Below, piece after piece: positions 7,034 to 15,697 of a stretch of 17,078 bases of DNA. How positions within the stretch are numbered: the stretch's first letter is position 1; every line of letters begins with the position of its first letter. The position numbers and the translations under genes are program-made. This DNA comes from CAXSEF01 sp050920955 (GTDB lineage: Bacteria; Pseudomonadota; Alphaproteobacteria; Acetobacterales; Acetobacteraceae): positions 1 to 17,078 of the forward strand of contig JBPBQS010000276.1 of assembly GCA_050920955.1 (NCBI GenBank). The letters run 5' to 3'. The notes beneath the pieces are model-generated. The model saw only the letters and a program-made list of their open reading frames with translations, did not search any database and was not told the origin of the DNA.

Positions 7034-7213
7034 TCAATCGACGATCTCCAGCGCGACGACCGCCGCGTTGACCAGCACCTTGCCGGCGTTCTCGAAGTTC
7101 ACCGTCACCCGCCAGCCGACCACCGACTGCACCTGCCCGATGCCCCAGTCCTCGCGCCCCGGGTGGCGCACCCGCTGCCCCGGCTCGAACGGAGTCGCCA
7201 GCCTGTCGACCAT
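7034..7213 (-). CDS. DUF3553 domain-containing protein, 59 aa
   Basis: A short protein that is essentially one domain: PFEPGQRVRHPGREDWGIGQ, then VQSVVGWRVTVNFENAGK and VLVNAAVVALEIVD. This is the DUF3553 pattern, a small beta-barrel-like module similar in layout to the CarD/UvrD C-terminal-type 'RVRHP..WGxGxV' domains; the function of stand-alone forms is unknown to me. ATG 7213 has GGGAGGG 4 nt upstream, which fixes the start; the frame continues upstream to 7279 but only with low-complexity residues. It is divergent from chpT, with 116 nt between the starts, so both probably use this region for promoters. moaA follows on the same strand after 147 nt of very GC-rich DNA, so co-transcription is possible but uncertain. 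Confidence 0.85.
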   Translation of the reverse strand: MVDRLATPFEPGQRVRHPGREDWGIGQVQSVVGWRVTVNFENAGKVLVNAAVVALEIVD

Positions 7214-7329
7214 CGTGCCCTCCCGCGCCGCGCCACACACAGCAGAGCGCGCCCGCCTTGTCGACGCCGCACTCGGCACGCCGCCCCCGCCATGGCACGA
7301 TCCGCCGCCCGCCGCGAGGACCCCGCCCC

Positions 7330-7989
7330 ATGCCCGACGACCCCGGCCGCCTGCGCCTCGCCGAGCTCCTGGTGGCGCGCCTGAGCCACGACCTGTCCGG
7401 CCTGGCCGGCGTGCTCGCCGGAGCCCTCGACCTCGCCGCCGACGAGCCCGACCCCGCGGAAGCCCTCTCCATCGCCCGCGACGCCTCGGCGGAGCTGGCC
7501 GCCCGCCTCCGCCTGCTGCGCGCCGCCTGGTCCGGCGACACCGGCCTGCTCTGCGCCTCCGACCTCGCCGCCCTGGTCCCCGGCCTCGGCAGCCGCCTGC
7601 GCGTCGACCTCTCCGGCCTGGGCGCGGCGGCCTACCCCGCCGGCCTGTCGCGCCTGCTGCCCAACCTGCTGCTGCTCGGCGCCGAGGCCCTGCCGCGCGG
7701 CGGCACGCTGCGCCTGTCCGGCACGCCCGCCGACGGCGTCACCCTGGCCGCCGAAGGCCCCCGCCTCGCCTGGCCCCCCGCCCTGGCCACGCACGCCGCC
7801 TCGCCCGCCTCCGCGTGGGCCGTCGACTCGCCCCGCGACCTCCAGCCGGCCCTCGTCGTCCTGCTCGCCCGCGAGGCCGGCCTCGACCTGCACCCCGGGA
7901 CGGCCTCCCTGCGCCTATCGCCGGCAGGCAAGGTCGAGGCTCCGCCTCGAACTCCGCCAAAGGCTGCGCCCTTGGAACGCACCCCTTAA
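7330..7989 (+). CDS. chpT: ChpT-like histidine phosphotransferase, with a repeat-encoded C-terminal tail
   Basis: The 219-aa product resembles ChpT, the phosphotransferase that relays phosphate from CckA to CtrA and CpdR in alphaproteobacterial cell-cycle and motility control. The N-terminus carries LAELLVARLSHDLSGLAGVLAGAL, with the candidate phosphorylated His20 in SHDL on the first helix of a four-helix dimerisation bundle; the C-terminal half (about 85-198) is a degenerate ATPase-like alpha/beta domain without clear ATP-binding motifs, as in the family. The natural end seems to be LRLSP at about residue 198. The last ~21 residues (199-219), rich in Pro and Ala, are encoded inside reversed repeat R3, which also supplies the TAA stop. 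ATG 7330 is preceded by a modest GAGGA about 12 nt upstream. Family assignment rests on motif and domain layout; sequence conservation in ChpT is low, so this is not certain. Confidence 0.78.
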   Translation: MPDDPGRLRLAELLVARLSHDLSGLAGVLAGALDLAADEPDPAEALSIARDASAELAARLRLLRAAWSGDTGLLCASDLAALVPGLGSRLRVDLSGLGAAAYPAGLSRLLPNLLLLGAEALPRGGTLRLSGTPADGVTLAAEGPRLAWPPALATHAASPASAWAVDSPRDLQPALVVLLAREAGLDLHPGTASLRLSPAGKVEAPPRTPPKAAPLERTP

Positions 7990-8053
7990 GCAAGGCCAGT
8001 CCAGGGCGGCTCGCCCTGGCGGGTCCGGGCAGAGCCCGGCCTTGCTTCCTTCC
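7923..8053 (-). repeat. Four-hairpin intergenic element, copy R3 (reversed, overlaps chpT 3' end)
   Basis: Relative to R1 this copy is inverted, lying between convergent chpT and the YdjM-like gene. On the plus strand, h4 is at 7934-7950 (TCGAGGC/GCCTCGA), h3 at 7957-7975 (CCAAAGG/CCCTTGG), h2 at 8001-8019 (CCAGGGCG/CGCCCTGG) and h1 at 8025-8039 (CCGGGC/GCCCGG). The core ends are GCAAGG (7928-7933) and CCTTGC (8040-8045). h3 has an A-C mismatch on the plus strand that becomes a G-U pair on the minus strand, which hints that the structure matters in minus-strand RNA. The element reaches to within 1-2 nt of the stop codon at 8054-8056, and its other half codes for the end of chpT. Confidence 0.9.
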
Positions 8054-8542
8054 TCAGTGCCGACCCGCCGCCCACGCCCCGAGCGGCCCCGCGACCATCC
8101 ACCACGCCGCCCACGCCACCAGCAGCGTCACGATCACCACCTCGCGCGCCGACCCGGTCCGGCACAGCGGCACCGCCCAGTGCCGCCGCAGCGGCCACGC
8201 CAGCCGCAGCCCGCGCGGCGTCACCAGGTCCGCTGCGAGGTGCGACAGCCACCCCACCGCGAGCGGCGCGCACAGCCAGCGGTGCGTGCGCAGCAGCGCG
8301 ATCCCCAGCACGACGGCCAGCAGCGAGTGCGTCACCCCCCGGTGGCTCACCACGCGCGCCAGCGGCCGCGACACCACCCGCGCCCGCTGCCCCACCCACG
8401 ACCGCGGATGGTCGATGTCCGGCAGCAGCGACCCCAGCCCCGCGAGCCCGAGCCCCACCGGGTTGAGCGGCGAGAACCCCAGGTGCGGCGCCGCCCACGC
8501 CCACCCCGCCAGCCCGAGCGCCAGGTGCGACCCCGCCATCAT
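8054..8542 (-). CDS. YdjM-like membrane-bound metal-dependent hydrolase family protein
   Basis: The 162-aa product is a small inner-membrane protein of the YdjM/DUF457 type, annotated as predicted metal-dependent hydrolase; activity in this family has mostly not been shown. Putative metal ligands are all present: His6 in GSHLALG, PDIDHP (41-46), SHRGVTHS (66-73) and WLSHLAAD (98-105). Hydrophobic segments lie around residues 8-20, 30-40, 74-84, 91-103 and 137-156. Two adjacent ATGs (8542 and 8539) are possible starts; a G-rich stretch (GGGGGCG) lies about 8-14 nt upstream. It is shorter than many homologues, but no domain is obviously cut. It diverges from the family 2 glycosyltransferase gene (122 nt between starts) and converges on chpT across repeat R3. 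Confidence 0.85.
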   Translation of the reverse strand: MMAGSHLALGLAGWAWAAPHLGFSPLNPVGLGLAGLGSLLPDIDHPRSWVGQRARVVSRPLARVVSHRGVTHSLLAVVLGIALLRTHRWLCAPLAVGWLSHLAADLVTPRGLRLAWPLRRHWAVPLCRTGSAREVVIVTLLVAWAAWWMVAGPLGAWAAGRH

Positions 8543-8664
8543 GGCAGCACGCCCCCGCACGCGTGCCGCTTGACGCCCGCCGGCCCCCGCGCTTGCCTCG
8601 CCCCCGGCCAGGCCCGCCTGCCCCGGCGCACGCCACCGCGCGAACCGAGCCCCAGGAGCCCGCC

Positions 8665-9636
8665 ATGCGCATCGTCGCCGTCACCCGCATCCTCAACGAG
8701 GACGACATCGTCGAGGCGTTCGTCCGCCACCACGCGACGCTCGTCGACCACCACGTGTTCCTCGACAACGGCTCCACCGACCGCACGCTTGAGATCCTCA
8801 AGGCGCTGCACGCCGAGGGCATCCCGCTGACGGTGATGCAGAATCGCTCCGTGACCTTCTGCGAGGGGCAGCACAACACCTTCCTGTTCCAGATCGCGGT
8901 GCAGGCCTGCGGCGCGGACTGGGTGCAGTTCCTCGACGCAGACGAGTTCGTCAACCCGCGCGGAATCTCACTACGCGAGCTGCTGTCCCATGTCTCGCCC
9001 GAAGTCGCGGCCATCAAGCTGCGCCTGATGAACTACCACGCCGACGCCCGCGACGACGCCGGGGAGCTGCTCGTTCCCGCTCGCATCACCCGTCGCGCCC
9101 GCGACATGCCCGAGGTCTGGAAGGTCTGCGTGCGCGGCCAGAACGACCTCGGCCGCACCACCATCGGCGAGGGCAACCACGACGTCCTGATCGGCGGCCA
9201 GCCCGCCCCCGCCCAGCAGGCCGACGGCCTCTGGCTCGCCCACTTCCCCGAGCGCCACCCGCTCCAGCTCATCACCAAGGCCGTCATCGGCCGCCTCAAG
9301 GTCCTCGCCGGCGGCGAGCAGGTCGAGCGCCTCGGCTTCTCCGCCCACTACACCCGCTTCCTGGAGACCATGCGCGACAGCCCGCAGGACCTCCTGCGCA
9401 ACCCCGCGCTGATGGGCAGCCTCAACCCCGGCGTCGCCCTCGTCGACGACCCGATGGACTACGCCGGCGGCCCGCTCACCCTCACCCGCGCCGACGACCC
9501 GACCCTGCGCGCCATCCGCTTCTTCTGCGCCGCTGCCGAGCAGGTCGCGCGCAGGCACGGCCGCCTGCTCGACGAGAACGCGTCGCTGCGGGCGCAGACT
9601 CAGTTCTGGAACGCGGAGTTCCTGCGGATCACGTAG
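8665..9636 (+). CDS. Family 2 (Glyco_tranf_2_4-type) glycosyltransferase
   Basis: The 323-aa cytosolic protein has a GT-A fold N-terminus: RIVAVTRILNEDDIVEAFV, the nucleotide-binding DNGSTDRT (34-41) and the metal-binding DxD within FLDADEFV (Asp91-Ala-Asp93). The pattern 'NE.D...E.FVRHH....DH....DNGSTD' is typical of the Glyco_tranf_2_4 group, which often acts on surface polysaccharide or as stand-alone transferases of unknown acceptor. No transmembrane helix is visible, so it would act at the inner face of the membrane or in the cytosol. The C-terminal third (about 220-323) is mostly helical and has no known motif that I can name. CAGGAG about 7 nt before ATG 8665 fixes the start. It converges on the pgm/galU genes, which supply activated sugars, but donor and acceptor cannot be read from sequence. 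Repeat R4 begins directly after its TAG. Confidence 0.88.
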   Translation: MRIVAVTRILNEDDIVEAFVRHHATLVDHHVFLDNGSTDRTLEILKALHAEGIPLTVMQNRSVTFCEGQHNTFLFQIAVQACGADWVQFLDADEFVNPRGISLRELLSHVSPEVAAIKLRLMNYHADARDDAGELLVPARITRRARDMPEVWKVCVRGQNDLGRTTIGEGNHDVLIGGQPAPAQQADGLWLAHFPERHPLQLITKAVIGRLKVLAGGEQVERLGFSAHYTRFLETMRDSPQDLLRNPALMGSLNPGVALVDDPMDYAGGPLTLTRADDPTLRAIRFFCAAAEQVARRHGRLLDENASLRAQTQFWNAEFLRIT

Positions 9637-9637
9637 C

Positions 9638-9803
9638 GAAGGAAGCAAGCCCGGGCCCTGCCCGGACCCGCCAGGGGCGAGCCGCCCCTGGACCGGCATG
9701 ACTTCAGGCCGGTGACACGTCGCGAAGGCCTGGTCTCGTCGAGGTTTCCAAAGGCGAGCCTTTAGCGGAGTCCAGAGGCAGAGCCTCTGGCCTTCCTTGC
9801 TTC
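9638..9803 (+). repeat. Four-hairpin intergenic element, copy R4 (with one extra hairpin)
   Basis: It fills the space between the convergent glycosyltransferase and phosphomannomutase genes. The ends GAAGCAAG (9642-9649) and CTTGCTTC (9796-9803) are perfect 8-bp inverted repeats. Hairpins: h1 9651-9665 (CCGGGC/GCCCGG), h2 9671-9691 (CCAGGGGCG/CGCCCCTGG), an extra stem 9692-9713 (ACCGGC/GCCGGT) seen only here, h3 9750-9763 (AAAGGC/GCCTTT) and h4 9772-9790 (CCAGAGGC/GCCTCTGG). It is about 40 bp longer than the other copies; the extra length lies between h2 and h3. The last base overlaps the TAG stop of the minus-strand gene. Confidence 0.88.
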
Positions 9804-11224
9804 TAGTGCCCCGCGTTCTCGCCCGAGAAGTCCGGTGCCTCCAGCCCGCTCGCCTCGAGCTGCTCCACCAGCTCCCCCTTCAGCCGCTCCAGCCCCTCGT
9901 CGCTCGTCGCCTCGCACCGCGCCACCAGCACCGCCTGCGTGTTCGACGCCCGCAGCAGCCACCACCCGTCCTCGGTCGCCACCCGCACCCCGTCGATGTC
10001 CGCGACCTTCGCCCCCCGCGCCCGCAGCCGCCCGGCAACCTCCTCGATCACCGCGAACTTGCGCGTGTCGGCGCAGTCGAAGCGCAGCTCCGGCGTGTTC
10101 ACCACGTGCGGCAACGCCTCGCGCACCGCCGACAGCTTGCCGCCCATCCGCGCCACGATCCCCATGACCCGCACGCCGGCGTACAGCGCGTCGTCGAACC
10201 CGTACCACTTGTCCGCGAAGAAGATGTGCCCCGACATCTCCCCGGCCAGCGGGCTGCCCAGCTCCGCCATCTTCGACTTGATCAGGCTGTGCCCGGTCTT
10301 CCACATCACGGCCTTGCCGCCGGCGCGCTCGATCTCGTCGAACAGCACCTGGCTCGCCTTCACGTCGGCGATGATCGTGGCCCCGGGCCGCTCGCGCAGC
10401 ACGTCGCGCCCGAGCAGCACCAGGAGCTGGTCGCCCGCGAAGATCCCGCCCTTGTCGTCGACCACGCCGATCCGGTCCGCGTCGCCGTCGAACGCGATCC
10501 CGATGTCCGCCTTGTGCTCCGCCACCGCGTCGATGATCTGCACCAGGTTCTTCGCCACGGTCGGGTCTGGATGGTGCGCCGGGAAGGTCCCGTCGATCGG
10601 CCCGTTCAGCACGACGTGCTCGCCCGGCAGAACCTTGACCAGCTTGTCCAGCATCTCGCCGGCCGCGCCGTTGCCGTTGTCCCACACGACCTTGAGCTTG
10701 CGGTCCCCGCCGTCCCAGTCCTTCACGAGGCGCGCGATGTACTCCTCCGACACGTCCACCTGACGGTCGGACCCCCCTTCGGCCGCAACCGCCCCGCCCG
10801 ACGCCGCCATCGCGCCGATCTTCTGGATCTGCTCGCCGAAGAACGGCTTGCGCGCCAGCATCATCTTGAAGCCGTTGTAGTCCGGCGGGTTGTGGCTGCC
10901 CGTGACCATGACCGCGCCGTCGGTCTCCAGCGTCGTCGACGCGAAGTACAGCAGCGGCGTCGGCCCGAGCCCCACGCGCAGCACCTCCATCCCGGCCTCG
11001 CGCAGCCCCTCGACCAGCGGCGGCTCCAGGTCCGGCGACGACAGCCGCCCGTCGTAGCCCACGGCCACCGTCTTCCCGCCGTTCTGCGCCACGATCGTGC
11101 CGAAGCAGCGCCCGATCGCGTAGGCGTCCGCCGGGTGCAGCGTGCGCCCGACCACGCCGCGTATGTCGTACTCGCGCAGCGTGGTGGGGTCGAAGCCGTG
11201 GGTGAAGGGCGCGGTCTCGGCCAT
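9803..11224 (-). CDS. Phosphomannomutase/phosphoglucomutase (alpha-D-phosphohexomutase)
   Basis: The 473-aa enzyme interconverts hexose 6-phosphates and 1-phosphates (glucose and/or mannose) in the cytosol, feeding UDP-glucose or GDP-mannose synthesis. It has all four domains of the family: REYDIRG at the N-terminus, the phosphoserine loop TGSHNPPDYNGFK (Ser110), the Mg-binding loop DGDADR (246-251), the sugar-recognition GEMSGH (328-333), and a C-terminal phosphate-binding domain with a DGVRV segment followed by RASNTQ. This form is closest to the AlgC/ManB bifunctional type; motifs do not separate mannose from glucose preference. ATG 11224 lies 2 nt after the galU stop, so the two genes are surely one operon and probably coupled; a longer TTG start at 11239 would overlap galU. 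The adjacent galU suggests glucose 1-phosphate is the main product. Confidence 0.93.
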   Translation of the reverse strand: MAETAPFTHGFDPTTLREYDIRGVVGRTLHPADAYAIGRCFGTIVAQNGGKTVAVGYDGRLSSPDLEPPLVEGLREAGMEVLRVGLGPTPLLYFASTTLETDGAVMVTGSHNPPDYNGFKMMLARKPFFGEQIQKIGAMAASGGAVAAEGGSDRQVDVSEEYIARLVKDWDGGDRKLKVVWDNGNGAAGEMLDKLVKVLPGEHVVLNGPIDGTFPAHHPDPTVAKNLVQIIDAVAEHKADIGIAFDGDADRIGVVDDKGGIFAGDQLLVLLGRDVLRERPGATIIADVKASQVLFDEIERAGGKAVMWKTGHSLIKSKMAELGSPLAGEMSGHIFFADKWYGFDDALYAGVRVMGIVARMGGKLSAVREALPHVVNTPELRFDCADTRKFAVIEEVAGRLRARGAKVADIDGVRVATEDGWWLLRASNTQAVLVARCEATSDEGLERLKGELVEQLEASGLEAPDFSGENAGH

Positions 11225-11226
11225 GC

Positions 11227-12099
11227 TCAGCACTCGCAATACTGTTTAAGGAATTCCCGCACCGCCGGCGCCAGGTCGGGCCGCTTCAGCGCGAAGGCGA
11301 GCTGGGCCTCGAGGAAGCCGACCTTGTCGCCGCAGTCGAAGCGCCGCCCCTCGTAGCGCAGCCCGTGGAACGGCCCGGAGCCGATCATGCGCGCCATCGC
11401 GTCGGTGAGCTGCACCTCGTTGCCCGCCCCGCGCTCCATGCGCGCGAGATGGCCCATCACGTCGGCGGTCAGCACGTAGCGCCCGATGATCGAAAGGTTC
11501 GAAGGCGCGTCCGCCGGCGCCGGCTTCTCCACGAGGCCGGTGACCTCGACCAGCCGCCCGTCGTCGGCGCCGATCGCCAGGATGCCGTAGCGGTTGGTGT
11601 GCTCGGGCGGCACCTCGGTGACCGCGACCACGCTGCCGCCGGTTGCCTCGTAGGCGTCGGCGAGCTGCTGCATGCACGGCGTCTCGGACAGCACCAGGTC
11701 GTCGGGCAGCAGGATCGCGAACGGGTCCTCGCCGATGAACGCGCGCGCGCACCAGATCGCGTGCCCCAGCCCCAGCGGCTCCTGCTGCCTGACCGTGACC
11801 ACCGAGCCCGGCGGCATCTGCTGCCCGCGCAGCATCGCCAGCGCGTCCGCCTTGCCGCGCTCCTTGAGCGTGGCCTCCAGCTCGTAGGCGACGTCGAAAT
11901 GCTCGACCAGCGCCATCTTGCCGCGCCCGGTGATCATGCAGAACTGCTCGATCCCGGCCGCGCGCGCCTCCTCGACCGCGTACTGGATCAGCGGCTTGTC
12001 GACGACCGGCAGCATCTCCTTGGCCATCGCCTTGGTGGCCGGCAGGAAGCGCGTGCCGAGCCCCGCGACCGGCAGCACCGCCTTGCGCAGCTTCTTCAT
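11227..12099 (-). CDS. galU: UTP-glucose-1-phosphate uridylyltransferase GalU
   Basis: The 290-aa cytosolic enzyme makes UDP-glucose from UTP and glucose 1-phosphate. The N-terminal nucleotide-binding motif AGLGTRFLPATKAMAKEMLP (about residues 12-31), DKPLIQYAVEEA, the ITGRGK segment, FAILLPDD, VEKP and FDCGDKVGFLEA near the end are all standard, and length matches the family. ATG 12099 is preceded by AGGGGGAG at suitable distance. It is the first gene of a galU-pgm pair: the mutase start codon follows its stop by 2 nt. Upstream, 112 nt separate it from the maeB stop, enough for its own promoter, though I see no clear -35/-10 pair. The C-terminal tail ends in Cys-Glu-Cys, which is slightly unusual but not at the active site. 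UDP-glucose would serve exopolysaccharide or LPS synthesis. Confidence 0.97.
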   Translation of the reverse strand: MKKLRKAVLPVAGLGTRFLPATKAMAKEMLPVVDKPLIQYAVEEARAAGIEQFCMITGRGKMALVEHFDVAYELEATLKERGKADALAMLRGQQMPPGSVVTVRQQEPLGLGHAIWCARAFIGEDPFAILLPDDLVLSETPCMQQLADAYEATGGSVVAVTEVPPEHTNRYGILAIGADDGRLVEVTGLVEKPAPADAPSNLSIIGRYVLTADVMGHLARMERGAGNEVQLTDAMARMIGSGPFHGLRYEGRRFDCGDKVGFLEAQLAFALKRPDLAPAVREFLKQYCEC

Positions 12100-12211
12100 C
12101 GCCGTCGAACTCCCCCTGCTGCGCCCGCCGTGCCTGTGGCCGGCCGGGTCTCGTTCCTCATGGCATGGAACAGGTGCCACGCCGCGGGAGTCCGGGCAAG
12201 GAATCGCGTGC

Positions 12212-14698
<2,487 letters not shown>

Positions 14699-14903
14699 CG
14701 TCGTGCTCTCCTCGCCAGGCCCGCGGCCACGACGTGCAAGCCGCAACGATGCCTCAGCGGAGATGCGTCAGGAAGCCGGCATCGTGCAAGGCCGCCGCGC
14801 CCGGAGCGCAGCCGGCCCTGCCGCGGGCCGGAGCCGCCTTCCCCCCGGGGAAGCACGGCGGCGCGCCACCCGGGCGCGCCTCGGAAGATCATCCGGTCGG
14901 ATA
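14699..14903 (-). other. Non-coding space between tRNA-Leu and maeB
   Basis: About 205 nt of very GC-rich DNA without a supportable gene. It must hold the maeB promoter and the tRNA terminator. Two palindromes stand out: GGCGCGCC repeated as an inverted pair (14860-14867 and 14873-14880, 5-nt loop) and CTTCCCC/GGGGAAG (14838-14853, 2-nt loop). Neither is followed by a T-tract on the minus strand, so a terminator role for the tRNA transcript is only possible. I see no convincing -35/-10 pair for maeB. Confidence 0.4.
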
Positions 14904-14986
14904 TGCGGTCGAGAAGACTCGAACTTCCACAGGGTTTCCCCCACAAGCACCTCAAGCTTGCGCGTCTACCATTTCGCCACGACCGC
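14904..14986 (-). tRNA. tRNA-Leu (anticodon GAG)
   Basis: The reverse complement folds into a complete 83-nt class II tRNA. The acceptor stem is GCGGTCG with CGACCGC (7 bp) and discriminator A at 14904; CCA is not encoded. The D arm carries GGTAGACGC. The anticodon stem CAAGC/GCTTG encloses loop TTGAGGT, giving anticodon GAG, which reads CUC and CUU. A long variable arm (about GGGG/CCCT) fits tRNA-Leu, and the T arm GGAAG-TTCGAGT-CTTCT is normal. It is divergent from lipB and upstream of maeB. CUC is a heavily used codon in this DNA, so this tRNA should be in demand. Confidence 0.96.
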
Positions 14987-15002
14987 ACAGCCGACGGAGG
15001 GG

Positions 15003-15031
15003 CATATAACCGATGGCTTCCGCGACGACAA
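15003..15031 (-). promoter_or_regulatory. Possible sigma-70 promoter of tRNA-Leu, overlapping the lipB start
   Basis: On the minus strand, TTGTCG (15026-15031) and TATATG (15003-15008) are separated by 17 nt and each match the -35/-10 consensus at four of six positions. Transcription would start near 14996, giving a tRNA leader of about 10 nt. TATATG lies in one of the few AT-rich patches here. The same bases hold the lipB start codon (15013) and the spacer after its ribosome site. This is a pattern match only. Confidence 0.35.
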
Positions 15032-15696
15032 CCGGGAACGAGACCGGCGCCGCGCCCCTCGAGTGGCGCACCGAACCCGGCCTGCTCGCCTACCCCGACG
15101 CGATCGCCGCGATGCAGGCCCGCGCCGCCGCCATCCACGCCGGCGCCGCCCCCGACCTGGTCTGGCTCTGCGAGCACCCCCCGCTCTACACCGCCGGCAC
15201 GTCGGCGCGCCGCGAGGACCTCACCGACCCTGCCCGCTTCCCGACCTTCGACGCCGGCCGCGGCGGCCAGTGGACCTACCACGGCCCCGGCCAGCGCACC
15301 GCCTACGTCCTGCTCGACCTCGCCCGCCGCCACGGCCAAGTCCCGCCGCGCGACGTGCGCGCCTTCGTCCACGCCCTCGAGTCCTGGCTGATCGACACGG
15401 TCGCCCGCTTCGGCATCCACGCCGGGCGCCGCGCCGGCCGCGTCGGCCTCTGGGTCGCCGACCCCGCCACCGGCGCCGAGTCCAAGGTCGCCGCCGTCGG
15501 CGTGCGCGTGACGCGCTGGGTGAGCTGGCACGGCGTCGCGCTGAACGTCCGCCCGGACCTGTCGCACTACGGCGGCATCGTGCCGTGCGGGATCGCCGGC
15601 CACGGCGTCACCAGCCTCGCGGCGCTGGGCGCCGACGCCAGCCTCGCGCAGGTCGACGACGCGCTGCGGGCCGCCTGGGACCCCGTCTTCGGATAG
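15013..15696 (+). CDS. lipB: Lipoyl(octanoyl) transferase LipB
   Basis: LipB moves the octanoyl group from octanoyl-ACP to lipoyl domains of E2 and GcvH proteins, the first step of endogenous lipoate attachment; it acts in the cytoplasm with LipA. The 227-aa product shows the family blocks LVWLCEHPPLYTAGTSA (about 49-65), GRGGQWTYHGPGQRTAYVLLDL (about 82-103, conserved RGGxxTYHGPGQ), catalytic Lys158 in ESKVAAVGVRV, and catalytic Cys192 in GIVPCGI. ATG 15013 is preceded by GGAGGGG at 14996-15002, about 10 nt upstream. The first ~15 residues are Ser/Thr/Gly-rich and variable. Its 5' end overlaps the probable promoter of the divergent tRNA-Leu. lipA is not in the window. Repeat R5 begins 1-2 nt after the TAG stop. 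Confidence 0.96.
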   Translation: MASATTTGNETGAAPLEWRTEPGLLAYPDAIAAMQARAAAIHAGAAPDLVWLCEHPPLYTAGTSARREDLTDPARFPTFDAGRGGQWTYHGPGQRTAYVLLDLARRHGQVPPRDVRAFVHALESWLIDTVARFGIHAGRRAGRVGLWVADPATGAESKVAAVGVRVTRWVSWHGVALNVRPDLSHYGGIVPCGIAGHGVTSLAALGADASLAQVDDALRAAWDPVFG

Positions 15697-15697
15697 C

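Noticed and set aside
3926..9803. Transposon or IS origin for the repeats
   Set aside because: No transposase gene and no target-site duplication are visible at any copy. A non-autonomous mobile origin cannot be excluded but is not supported here.
3926..9803. CRISPR array
   Set aside because: Copies are kilobases apart, contain internal hairpins and differ in sequence; there are no regular spacers and no cas genes.
12150..12175. Sigma-54 promoter (TGGCAC on the minus strand) upstream of galU
   Set aside because: The -24 part is present, but no GC at the required distance forms a -12 element; spacing is 12 instead of 10 nt.
14838..14880. Intrinsic terminator after tRNA-Leu
   Set aside because: The palindromes are real but no T-tract follows on the minus strand; kept only as part of the spacer description.
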